This document shows positions 43,765-51,343 of a DNA stretch of 64,000 nucleotides, piece after piece. The position numbers were made by a program, and so were the translations under genes. The stretch comes from Jejuia pallidilutea (lineage in GTDB: Bacteria; Bacteroidota; Bacteroidia; Flavobacteriales; Flavobacteriaceae): contig NZ_PVEO01000003.1 of NCBI RefSeq assembly GCF_002973595.1, positions 340,876-404,875 on the forward strand, given 5' to 3'. Each line of letters begins with the position of its first letter. Positions within the stretch are counted from its first letter, which is position 1. The notes under the pieces were generated by a model. It saw only the letters and a list, made by a program, of their open reading frames with translations, did not search any database and was not told the origin of the DNA.

Positions 43765-44877
43765 TTATTTTAAAATTACCCGTTTTACACGTTGCGAGAT
43801 TCCTGTTATTAATTCATAAGAAATAGTACCTGCACCTTCGGCCAGCACTTCGGCTGTAGTGGTTTTACCATCAAATACTGTAACCTCGTCACCTTCCTCA
43901 CAGTCTATATGAGTAATATTTACCATAATCATATCCATACAAACATTGCCAATTATGGGTGCTTTTTTCCCGTTTATGGTTACAAAACCTTTATTGTTTC
44001 CGTAAATTCTGCTAATACCATCAGCATGTCCTAAAGGTAAAGTTGCTGTTTTTATAAGAGTATCTTTATTTTTAAAAGCACGATTATATCCCACAGAAGC
44101 TCCTTTTTTAATGTGGTGAATCTGGGAAATTACAGTTTTTAAACTTGCAATAGGTTTTAAGTTGGCGCTCTCTTTTTTAGAATTTCCAAAACCGTACAAG
44201 CCAATACCACAACGTACCATGTCTAGATGCGCTTCGGGGTAATTTAAAACCCCAGAAGTATTGCTCATATGCAATATAGGTTGGTACCCAATAGCTTTAG
44301 AGAAGTTGTTTGCAATGCTTTTAAAGCTATGTATTTGGTTTAAGGTAAACGCTTTTTCGTTTAAATCTTCACTGGCTGCTAAATGCGAAAAGAGCGATTT
44401 TACCTTAATACTTTGTGTGGTTTTTATTTTTTCAACAATATAGCCCGAATCACTTTCGCTAAACCCTAATCGGTTTAAACCAGTATTAAATTTTATGTGA
44501 ATAGGATATGCTTTTTGGTTTTCATTTTCAGAAAAATCAATAAATTCACTTAAAATCTTAGCATTATAGAGGCTGGGTTCTAAACAATTTTTAAGAATAA
44601 CATCAAAATTTACGGCCAAAGTATGTAACACTAAAATGGGTTTGGTAACACCAGCTTTTCTTAGTGCAGCACCTTCGTTGGCGTAGGCTACTGCAAAATA
44701 GTCTATGTTTAAGTTCTGTAAATATGTAGCAATTTCCTCAGCATCGTTGCCGTAAGCAAATGCTTTAACAACGGCTAAAAATTGTGTGCCGTTTTTTAAC
44801 TTCGATTTTAAATACTCAAAATTGTGTTTAAGCGCTTTTAAATCTATTTCAAGAATGGTTTCTTGTACTTTAGGCAT
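43765..44877 (-). CDS. alr: Alanine racemase
   Basis: Makes D-alanine for peptidoglycan using PLP. The Schiff-base Lys38 stands in LAVVKAFAYG (the usual motif is VVKADAYGHG; the Asp and His are replaced here), the second catalytic residue is Tyr264 in SVGYNRAF, and NVCMDMIMV is the substrate-loop motif near 310. Full length at 370 residues. The ATG shares one base with the tdk stop, so both are translated from one mRNA. Convergent with the EnvC-like gene. Confidence 0.94.
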   Translation of the reverse strand: MPKVQETILEIDLKALKHNFEYLKSKLKNGTQFLAVVKAFAYGNDAEEIATYLQNLNIDYFAVAYANEGAALRKAGVTKPILVLHTLAVNFDVILKNCLEPSLYNAKILSEFIDFSENENQKAYPIHIKFNTGLNRLGFSESDSGYIVEKIKTTQSIKVKSLFSHLAASEDLNEKAFTLNQIHSFKSIANNFSKAIGYQPILHMSNTSGVLNYPEAHLDMVRCGIGLYGFGNSKKESANLKPIASLKTVISQIHHIKKGASVGYNRAFKNKDTLIKTATLPLGHADGISRIYGNNKGFVTINGKKAPIIGNVCMDMIMVNITHIDCEEGDEVTVFDGKTTTAEVLAEGAGTISYELITGISQRVKRVILK

Positions 44878-45518
44878 TAGGGTTTCTTTTCTTTAGAAGT
44901 CACATTCTCTACATCTTCAACCTTCATGGTTTTAATCTTTTCGCTCATGGTAGCTTTGTAATATGCAGCTCTACTTAAAGGTTCGTATTCATCTACTTCA
45001 CCTAGCATTACAATATCGTCGTTTTTAGATTTTCTATAGCTGTATTGCGCTAAATTACCAGTTCTGGTACATACGGCGTGCACTTTGGTAACGTATTCAG
45101 CAGTTGCCATTAAATTTGGCATAGGCCCAAAAGGATTGCCTTTAAAGTCCATATCTAACCCAGCTACAATAACACGTACGCCTTTATTGGCCAAATCGTT
45201 ACAAACACGAACTATTTCGTCATCGAAAAATTGGGCTTCGTCTATACCTACCACATCACAACCGTCGGCCAAAATAGGAATGTTTGCCGCAGCAGGTACA
45301 GGTGTAGAGCGAATTTGGTTTTCGTCATGGCTTACTACCATATCTTCATCGTAGCGCACATCTACGGTAGGTTTAAAAATCTCAACCTTTTGTTTTGCAA
45401 ATTGTGCACGTTTTAATCGTCTAATAAGTTCTTCGGTCTTACCAGAAAACATCGAGCCACAGATTACCTCAATCCATCCAAATTGTTCTTTATGATTTAC
45501 TGTATTTTCGAGAAACAT
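44877..45518 (-). CDS. tdk: Thymidine kinase (type II)
   Basis: Phosphorylates thymidine in the salvage pathway. P-loop GSMFSGKTE at 21-29, GIDEAQFFDD (DEAQ box) near 91 and the lasso region. At 213 residues it is normal in length, but the paired CxxC zinc ligands of most type II kinases are not evident: the region reads CTRTGNLAQYSYRK and later YEPLSRAAYY. This seems typical for the flavobacterial branch. First gene of a tdk-alr pair. Confidence 0.93.
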   Translation of the reverse strand: MFLENTVNHKEQFGWIEVICGSMFSGKTEELIRRLKRAQFAKQKVEIFKPTVDVRYDEDMVVSHDENQIRSTPVPAAANIPILADGCDVVGIDEAQFFDDEIVRVCNDLANKGVRVIVAGLDMDFKGNPFGPMPNLMATAEYVTKVHAVCTRTGNLAQYSYRKSKNDDIVMLGEVDEYEPLSRAAYYKATMSEKIKTMKVEDVENVTSKEKKP

Positions 45519-45626
45519 TTTGTAATTTTAGCACTAAAACGGTGTTATGCTCCGTTTTTATAAAGGTGGCGTAAATTTATTAAAATCAAAACTGTAAAAC
45601 GCATTAATTTTTAAAATTGTATCGAT

Positions 45627-46376
45627 ATGAAGAAGAAACTAGAATCTGATTTGATAAGTATTGCTCACAGAATTCTTAAACTAAAAGGTAAGGAAGATGT
45701 TTTAAAGATGCATGATGAAGCGCGTATGCTTTATGAAAAGCTGTCGGTTCTAAAATTTGCCCATGAAAATTTTGAAGACGATATTCCAACTATTGGTAAT
45801 AATTCTTCCTTTTTCGATATGTTAGATACTGCTTTTAACAATAAAATAAGCGATACTATAGAGGTTGAGGATAAAATATACATAAACCTTGATGATGTAG
45901 AACACGATGATATTTCTGAGCCTGTTATGAACAAAATTAAGGATATGGTAGCCTTTATGCCAGAGCAAACAGAGCAGGATGAAGTAGATGCAATTATAGA
46001 ATCTATTGTGCCTAAAGAAGAAAGCCACAAAGGAGAATTAGAAGATTTAACGGCAGACTTTAAGGATTTACCTGTTTTTGAGCCTGTTTCTAAACAGCAA
46101 ACTAAAAACGGACAAGAAAAAAAATCGTTAAACGACCGCATTAAACGTGGTGGACTAAATATTGGGCTAAACGATAAAATAGCTTTTATTAAGCACTTAT
46201 TTGATGGCAATACTACCGATTACGATCGTGTAATTTCTCAATTAAATACCATACAATCTTTTGAAGATGCCAATAGATTTATTGAAACTATTGTAAAACC
46301 AGATTATAACCAATGGCAAGGTAAAGAGGAGTTTGAAGAACGTTTTATTGAAATAATTGAAGCTAAATTTAGTTAA
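45627..46376 (+). CDS. Conserved flavobacterial protein of unknown function
   Basis: Not assigned to a known family. It is a 249-residue cytoplasmic protein without signal or membrane segment. The N-terminal about 60 residues are helical (KKLESDLISIAHRILKLKGK, EARMLYEKLSVLKF), the middle (75-165) is acidic and probably disordered, and the C-terminal about 80 residues (LNDRIKRGGLNIGLNDKIAFIKHLFDG through the end) form a compact helical block with conserved-looking GLNDKIAF and FVKPDYNQW-type features. The arrangement of two folded ends and a flexible acidic linker suggests an adaptor, which is only a guess. It stands between tdk and rsmI. Confidence 0.78.
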   Translation: MKKKLESDLISIAHRILKLKGKEDVLKMHDEARMLYEKLSVLKFAHENFEDDIPTIGNNSSFFDMLDTAFNNKISDTIEVEDKIYINLDDVEHDDISEPVMNKIKDMVAFMPEQTEQDEVDAIIESIVPKEESHKGELEDLTADFKDLPVFEPVSKQQTKNGQEKKSLNDRIKRGGLNIGLNDKIAFIKHLFDGNTTDYDRVISQLNTIQSFEDANRFIETIVKPDYNQWQGKEEFEERFIEIIEAKFS

Positions 46377-46383
46377 TATTTGG

Positions 46384-46475
46384 GTGTTACCACGCCTAAG
46401 AAAAGGCGCGGTCGTGCTTTCCGTTATATCTTTTTATCGTGCCTCAAAAAAGGATGCCACTTCAATCACTAACAC
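46384..46475 (-). ncRNA. Structured RNA-like element, copy 2
   Basis: Read on the minus strand. P1 pairs GTGTT (from 46475 to 46471) with AACAC (46388 to 46384), which differs from copy 1 by a compensated C-G to U-A exchange. P2 pairs ACCGCGCC with GGCGTGGT (46412-46405 with 46396-46389) across an 8-base loop. The G-U pair in P2 is allowed only in the minus-strand transcript; the plus strand would have A-C. The element abuts the rsmI start codon on the opposite strand, so it is antisense to the rsmI leader. Confidence 0.6.
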
Positions 46476-47147
46476 ATGAGTAAACTTTATATCGTTCCCA
46501 CACCCATTGGAAATTTAAAAGACATCACATTTAGAGCCATTGAAGTTTTAAAAGAAGTCGATTTAATTCTAGCCGAAGACACTCGAACCTCAGGAAAACT
46601 CCTAAAACATTTCGAAATTACTACCCACATGCAATCGCACCATATGCATAACGAGCATAAAACGGTAGAACACATCATACAAAAGTTAAAAACTGGCACT
46701 ACTGTGGCTTTAATTAGCGATGCTGGTACACCTGCTATTTCCGATCCTGGGTTTTTACTCTCGCGTGCCTGTATAGAAAACAATATTGAAGTAGATTGCC
46801 TACCAGGCGCAACTGCATTTGTGCCTGCTTTAGTAAACTCTGGATTACCAAACGATAAATTTGTTTTTGAAGGTTTTCTCCCCGTTAAAAAAGGCAGACA
46901 AACCCGATTACTTTCTTTAGCTGAAGAAACCAGAACAATGATTTTTTATGAAAGTCCGCATAAACTCATCAAAACCTTAGGCCATTTTTGTGAATATTTT
47001 GGCGAGGACAGGCCCGTTTCAGTATCTCGAGAGCTAACCAAACTATACGAAGAAACCATTCGTGGTACAGCAAAAGAGGTCTTGGCACACTATACGAATA
47101 AACCGCCCAAAGGCGAAATTGTTATTGTAGTGGGAGGGAAACCATAA
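46476..47147 (+). CDS. rsmI: 16S rRNA (cytidine-1402-2'-O)-methyltransferase
   Basis: A SAM-dependent tetrapyrrole-methylase-fold enzyme that modifies C1402 in the ribosomal P site. The N-terminus LYIVPTPIGNLKDITFRAIEVL, the AEDTRTSGKLLKHF segment, ALISDAGTPAISDPGFLL near 75 (SAM loop) and GLPNDKFVFEGFLP are all diagnostic. At 223 residues it lacks the C-terminal extension of some homologues. The ATG follows the antisense RNA-like element without a gap, leaving its promoter unclear. Confidence 0.95.
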   Translation: MSKLYIVPTPIGNLKDITFRAIEVLKEVDLILAEDTRTSGKLLKHFEITTHMQSHHMHNEHKTVEHIIQKLKTGTTVALISDAGTPAISDPGFLLSRACIENNIEVDCLPGATAFVPALVNSGLPNDKFVFEGFLPVKKGRQTRLLSLAEETRTMIFYESPHKLIKTLGHFCEYFGEDRPVSVSRELTKLYEETIRGTAKEVLAHYTNKPPKGEIVIVVGGKP

Positions 47148-47216
47148 AAAGTGTTTATTAAAAAATAACACTTTAAGTTAAAGATTAATTTTTTTTTAAA
47201 ACACTTTACGATAGGT

Positions 47217-47561
47217 ATGAATATAGCGTCATTTATAACAAAACTAAAAAACACCCCAGAGCAAGTAGAGTTTTCTGAAACCATGAATATTGTAGACCAA
47301 AACTATGAGTTTACACCAACAGCTTTTAAAAACGGAACTTTAGAAAACGCCAAAGGAGAAAACTCAGGATCCTGTAAGCTATTTGCGTTTGCAAAAGCGC
47401 AAGGGTTTTCTAAAGAAGAAACTTTAGCCTGTTTTGGTGCTTTTTATTTTGAAGATGTTTTAAAAAACCCAAAAGGCGACGGACACCAAAACATTAGAAA
47501 CTTTATAAAAACAGGTTTTGAAGGTTTAAGTTTTGAAGATGAGCCTTTAAAGAAAAAATAA
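47217..47561 (+). CDS. HopJ type III effector family protein
   Basis: A small 114-residue protein with the family pattern: PEQVEFSETMNIVDQNYEFTPTAFKNG at the start and GSCKLFAFAKAQGFSKEETLACFG in the middle, ending in DGHQNIRNFIKTGFEGLSF. The family was named after a Pseudomonas effector, but it is widespread in free-living bacteria without type III secretion, as here, and probably has a cytoplasmic housekeeping role that is unknown. It stands alone between rsmI and a uracil-DNA glycosylase gene. Confidence 0.86.
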   Translation: MNIASFITKLKNTPEQVEFSETMNIVDQNYEFTPTAFKNGTLENAKGENSGSCKLFAFAKAQGFSKEETLACFGAFYFEDVLKNPKGDGHQNIRNFIKTGFEGLSFEDEPLKKK

Positions 47562-47619
47562 GGTTTAGGAATATTGTCCCGAAGTTTTTTTGGTGTGTAA
47601 AGACCTTAAACAATAGCTA

Positions 47620-48192
47620 TTGGAACATTTGTTACGTAACATAAAACAATGCACCATCTGTAAAGCACATTTACCGCTTGGTCCACGACCTATAGTTGCA
47701 GCACACCCGAAGTCAAAAATAGTTATTATTGGTCAAGCCCCAGGAACAAAAGTACATGCATCGGGCATTCCTTGGGACGATGCCAGTGGGAAGCAATTAC
47801 GGAAATGGTTAGAAGTAACAAATTCACAATTTTACAACGAAAAAAAGTTTGCCATTATCCCTATGGGGTTTTGCTACCCGGGCAAAGGTAAAAGCGGCGA
47901 TTTACCACCACGACCAGAATGTGCACCACAATGGCACAAACCATTATTTGATGAATTAAAACATGTGGAATTGGTAATTTTAATAGGGATGTATGCCCAA
48001 AACTATTACCTAGGTAAACAAGCGAAGAACACTTTAACCGAAACAGTTGCTAATTTTAAAGACTATTTACCTAAATATTTGGCATTACCGCACCCATCGC
48101 CCAGAAATAGGTTTTGGCTGACTAAAAATCCTTGGTTTAAGGTGGAGGTATTGCCGGAGTTGAGGGATCGAATTCAAGATTTAATCAAATAG
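47620..48192 (+). CDS. Uracil-DNA glycosylase family protein
   Basis: A 190-residue protein of the UDG superfamily, which excises uracil or related damaged bases. The uracil-binding motif 1 is GQAPGTKVHASGIPWDDASG near 38 (family 4 has GEAPG; here Glu is Gln) and motif 2 is LPHPSPRN near 155. The N-terminal ICKAHLPLG and the few Cys residues do not make a clear 4Fe-4S set, so it is not a classical family 4 enzyme. TTG at 47620 is the only reasonable start: an in-frame stop lies two codons upstream. Confidence 0.83.
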   Translation: MEHLLRNIKQCTICKAHLPLGPRPIVAAHPKSKIVIIGQAPGTKVHASGIPWDDASGKQLRKWLEVTNSQFYNEKKFAIIPMGFCYPGKGKSGDLPPRPECAPQWHKPLFDELKHVELVILIGMYAQNYYLGKQAKNTLTETVANFKDYLPKYLALPHPSPRNRFWLTKNPWFKVEVLPELRDRIQDLIK

Positions 48193-48327
48193 GTTTTTAA
48201 TCCATTCAAACATTTTCGAAATTTTAAACAGTGAAACTATTTGAATTAAACCTTTGAGCGGGATTTTGGCTTTTACATCTATACCTAAAAACTCTAGTTT
48301 GAATTCAATTCTATTTTTCATTTTCAT
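48181..48327 (-). CDS. Possible 48-residue basic amphipathic protein
   Basis: A short minus-strand frame starting with ATG AAA ATG AAA, followed by a regular alternation of charged and hydrophobic residues (IEFKLEFLGIDVKAKIPLKG, then a helix ending FEWIKNLFD). Composition is protein-like and it has two ATG starts in tandem. The end overlaps the uracil-DNA glycosylase gene by 12 bases, tail to tail. No family recognised. It occupies the first half of an otherwise empty 319-base gap; the other half (48328-48490) shows nothing recognisable. Confidence 0.35.
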   Translation of the reverse strand: MKMKNRIEFKLEFLGIDVKAKIPLKGLIQIVSLFKISKMFEWIKNLFD

Positions 48328-48490
48328 AATATCTAATGATTTGAAAACGAAAATAATTGCTCTTATTGGATTCGTTTAAGACATGAAATTAAACCCTATT
48401 TGCCTATGCAAAAAAACTCTCCATTTCTGGAAAGGTTTTAAAATAAATTATTCGGTATTAGTGGCTAATTAAAAATAGATAATCATCATG

Positions 48491-48512
48491 AGATTCCTAC
48501 TTCCGTAGGAAT
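48491..48512 (-). repeat. REP-like hairpin E (minus orientation)
   Basis: On the minus strand ATTCCTAC, loop GGAA, GTAGGAATCT, with the 3' flank CATGAT similar to CATAAT after copy A. It ends at the stop codon of the AhpD-like gene and could serve as its transcript end. Confidence 0.7.
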
Positions 48513-49102
48513 TAACCATGCTTCCCCTTCTCCCAGCCATGTTTTCCTAAATACTGTTCACCGCTTTCTACAGCGCCATCTTCAATACTAGTTCCCATGG
48601 AGTCGTTCCATCTATTCAAATACCCAAATAGTGAAATTACACCCAGCATTTCAACAATTTCACCTTCATCCCAATGCTCGTAAAGGCGTTTTTTAATACT
48701 TTCATCCACTGCATTAGGCACTTGAGAAGCTGCTAAACTAAAGTCTAAAGCAGCACGTTCTGCTTCGCTAAACGCAGGATGTGTTCTGTATTCCCAAATG
48801 TTATCCAGTTGTTCCTGTTCGGCACCATAACGTTCTGCAGCACGAATAGCATGGGCTTGACAATAACGGCAACCAGTAGCATTACTACTTACCCAAGCAA
48901 TCATACGCTTTAAGGCTGAGGTTACGCGCCCCTGGTTTGCCATTACAGCTTTGTTCAAATTAATAAATGCTTTACTAATGGCAGGTCGCCGTTGCATGGT
49001 TAAAACTGAGTTTGGGCAAAACCCCAAGGTTTCATTGAAGAACTTTGCGAGTTCCTTCGTTTCTAAATCGTGGTTTGCAGATAATGGTGTTACTAAAGGC
49101 AT
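48512..49102 (-). CDS. Carboxymuconolactone decarboxylase family protein (AhpD-like peroxidase-related)
   Basis: A 196-residue helical protein. The redox centre CRYCQAHA (Cys78, Cys81, His84) matches the CxxC-x2-H of AhpD-like alkylhydroperoxidases. The remainder (RRPAISKAFINLNKAVM, EYRTHPAFSEAERAALDFSLAAS) fits the subgroup of about 190 residues often annotated as peroxidase-related enzymes. It likely reduces organic peroxides or a related thiol substrate. It is divergent from an OsmC gene, with two back-to-back promoters between. Confidence 0.84.
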   Translation of the reverse strand: MPLVTPLSANHDLETKELAKFFNETLGFCPNSVLTMQRRPAISKAFINLNKAVMANQGRVTSALKRMIAWVSSNATGCRYCQAHAIRAAERYGAEQEQLDNIWEYRTHPAFSEAERAALDFSLAASQVPNAVDESIKKRLYEHWDEGEIVEMLGVISLFGYLNRWNDSMGTSIEDGAVESGEQYLGKHGWEKGKHG

Positions 49103-49120
49103 ATTTTATATTTTAAGTAG

Positions 49121-49150
49121 TATTTTTGAGAACTACAAGTAACAAAAATA
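49121..49150. promoter_or_regulatory. Back-to-back promoter elements between AhpD-like and OsmC genes
   Basis: TATTTTTG at 49121-49128 (plus, 29 bases before the OsmC ATG) and its exact reverse complement CAAAAATA at 49143-49150 (minus, 40 bases before the AhpD-like ATG) are both exact TAnnTTTG matches. The polymerases would cross each other, so the two genes are likely regulated together. Confidence 0.5.
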
Positions 49151-49157
49151 TTTAAAG

Positions 49158-49586
49158 ATGGCAGTTAAAGTTTCTACAAAATGGTTAGGCGAAATGCGGT
49201 TTGAAAGTACAAATCCGTCAGGGCACAATTTATATATAGACGCAGGTGAGGAAAATGGGGGCAAAAACGAAGGGTATCGCCCTAAAGCTTTAATGCTTTC
49301 TGGTTTAGCAGGATGTTCTGGTTTAGATGTAGCCGCATTGATTAAAAAAATGAAGCTAAATGTAGATGATTTTAGTATAGAAATTGAAGCAAATTTAACC
49401 GATGAGCATCCAAAATATTATGATAAAGTAGCGATGCATTTTCATTTCTACGGATCAGATTTAAATGAAAATAAATTGCAACGGGCTGTAGATTTATCTA
49501 TAGAAAAATACTGTGGCGTAATGGAAATGTTTAGACAGTTTTCAGAATTAAGTATTAAGACTTTTTTTCATACTAAAACAGTATAA
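49158..49586 (+). CDS. OsmC family peroxiredoxin-like protein
   Basis: A 142-residue protein of the OsmC/Ohr superfamily. The two redox cysteines are in LAGCSGLD (about 54) and EKYCGVME (about 115). Members reduce organic hydroperoxides. Length and the AEENGG... YRPKALMLSGLAG segment fit the OsmC-like YhfA branch. Together with the divergent AhpD-like protein it suggests a small organic peroxide defence locus. Confidence 0.88.
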   Translation: MAVKVSTKWLGEMRFESTNPSGHNLYIDAGEENGGKNEGYRPKALMLSGLAGCSGLDVAALIKKMKLNVDDFSIEIEANLTDEHPKYYDKVAMHFHFYGSDLNENKLQRAVDLSIEKYCGVMEMFRQFSELSIKTFFHTKTV

Positions 49587-49649
49587 AGTTTTAACATATA
49601 ACTTTTTACTTTAGAGCACTTTAAGTACTTTTACCTCAAATTTTTTTAA

Positions 49650-51341
49650 ATGCGTTGGACGCTTAAACCAAAACCAGATTTAGAAAAAGTAAAACATCTA
49701 CAGGAAACCCTTCAAGTAGATGAAATTATTGCTACATTGCTGGTACAACGTGGTGTTGAAACTTATAACGAGGCCAAAGCTTTTTTCCGCCCTAGCTTAA
49801 AACATTTACACAATCCGTATTTAATGAAAGATATGGATAAGGCTGTGGCGCGTATAGAAAAAGCAATTGCCCAAAAAGAAAACATTTTAGTTTTTGGCGA
49901 TTATGATGTAGATGGTACTACGGCGGTGGCTTTAATGGCAACCTACCTAAAAACTAAGCACGATTTGGTTTATACATATATTCCAAACCGTTACGATGAA
50001 GGTTACGGCGTTTCTAAAAAAGGAATAAACTTTGCTTTTGAAAACGATTTTACATTAATTATTGCATTAGATTGTGGTATTAAAGCTATTGAGAAAGTTG
50101 AATACGCTAAGTCTTTAGGTATCGACTTTATAATATGCGATCACCATAGACCAGGATCAGAAATACCTAATGCTGTTGCAGTTTTAGATCCTAAACAAAC
50201 CGATTGCAACTACCCCTATAAAGAATTATGTGGTTGTGGTGTTGGGTTTAAGTTAATTCAGGCACTAGCCCAAAACGATGGACTTACTCCAGAAGATTTA
50301 TTGCCGTATTTAGATTTGGTAGCTACAGCTATTGGTGCAGATATTGTTCCTATTAATGGAGAAAACAGAGTGTTGGCGTATTTTGGGCTACATGTAATAA
50401 ATACAAAACCAAGACCGGGCATAAAAGCAATTTTAGAGCAGGTTGAAAAAGCAGAACTTACCATTACCGATGTAGTTTTTATAATAGCACCAAGAATTAA
50501 TGCAGCAGGCCGAATGGAACATGGTAACTTTGCAGTGGCACTTTTAACAGAAGAGGACTACGAAATGGCTAAAGTACATGCGGCAAACATAGACAACTAC
50601 AATCTAGAACGGCGAGAAACCGATAAAGAAATTACCGAAGCTGCATTACAACAAATAGAAGCACATAAAGAACAAGAACGTGTAACAACTGTTGTGTATC
50701 ACGAAAGTTGGCATAAAGGTGTTATTGGTATAGTGGCTTCTAGACTTACCGAAACGTATTACCGTCCCACATTGGTATTTACCAAAAGTGGCGAAAATTT
50801 AGCAGCTTCGGCTCGTTCTGTAAAAGATTTTGATGTATATAATGCTTTAGAAGCCTGTAGCGAACATATTGAGCAGTTTGGAGGGCATAAATATGCAGCA
50901 GGTTTAACATTAAAGAAGGAAAATTATGAAGCTTTTAAGCAAGCTTTTGAAGAAGTGGTGTCTAAAACGATAGATAGAAATTTATTAATTCCAGAAATTA
51001 AGATCGATACTCAAATTGATTTGAACGCTATTACCCCTAAATTCTACAGAATATTAAAACAGTTTGCACCCTTTGGCCCAAGTAATATGACACCTGTGTT
51101 TATGAGTGAAAATTTAAGAGATACAGGTTATGGCAAATGTGTAGGCGAAGATAAAACACATTTAAGGCTAACAGCAGCACAACCAAACTCTAACGGAATT
51201 GTTTGTATAGGCTTTGGTATGGGCGATAAGCACGAATTAATTTCTGATAAAAAACCATTTAAAGCGGTGTATTCTATTGATGAAAATGAGTGGAAAGGAA
51301 ACATATCACTCCAGTTAAAACTTCGTGATATAAAAGCATAG
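49650..51341 (+). CDS. recJ: Single-stranded-DNA-specific exonuclease
   Basis: A 5'-3' ssDNA exonuclease of recombination and mismatch repair. DHH-family motifs: FGDYDVDGTTAVALM near 89 (motif I), LDCGIK near 140, the DHH motif ICDHHRPGSEIP near 165, LVATAIGADIVP near 228 and the DHHA1 part with SWHKGVIGIVASRLTE and GGHKYAAGLTL. The OB-fold at the C-terminus is present. 563 residues is typical. It leads into an MFS gene with only 2 bases between. Confidence 0.95.
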   Translation: MRWTLKPKPDLEKVKHLQETLQVDEIIATLLVQRGVETYNEAKAFFRPSLKHLHNPYLMKDMDKAVARIEKAIAQKENILVFGDYDVDGTTAVALMATYLKTKHDLVYTYIPNRYDEGYGVSKKGINFAFENDFTLIIALDCGIKAIEKVEYAKSLGIDFIICDHHRPGSEIPNAVAVLDPKQTDCNYPYKELCGCGVGFKLIQALAQNDGLTPEDLLPYLDLVATAIGADIVPINGENRVLAYFGLHVINTKPRPGIKAILEQVEKAELTITDVVFIIAPRINAAGRMEHGNFAVALLTEEDYEMAKVHAANIDNYNLERRETDKEITEAALQQIEAHKEQERVTTVVYHESWHKGVIGIVASRLTETYYRPTLVFTKSGENLAASARSVKDFDVYNALEACSEHIEQFGGHKYAAGLTLKKENYEAFKQAFEEVVSKTIDRNLLIPEIKIDTQIDLNAITPKFYRILKQFAPFGPSNMTPVFMSENLRDTGYGKCVGEDKTHLRLTAAQPNSNGIVCIGFGMGDKHELISDKKPFKAVYSIDENEWKGNISLQLKLRDIKA

Positions 51342-51343
51342 TT

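Noticed and set aside
45731..46210. A 159-codon minus-strand frame opposite the unknown protein gene
   Set aside because: Ser/Ile/Leu-rich shadow of an acidic Lys/Asp/Glu-rich coding region.
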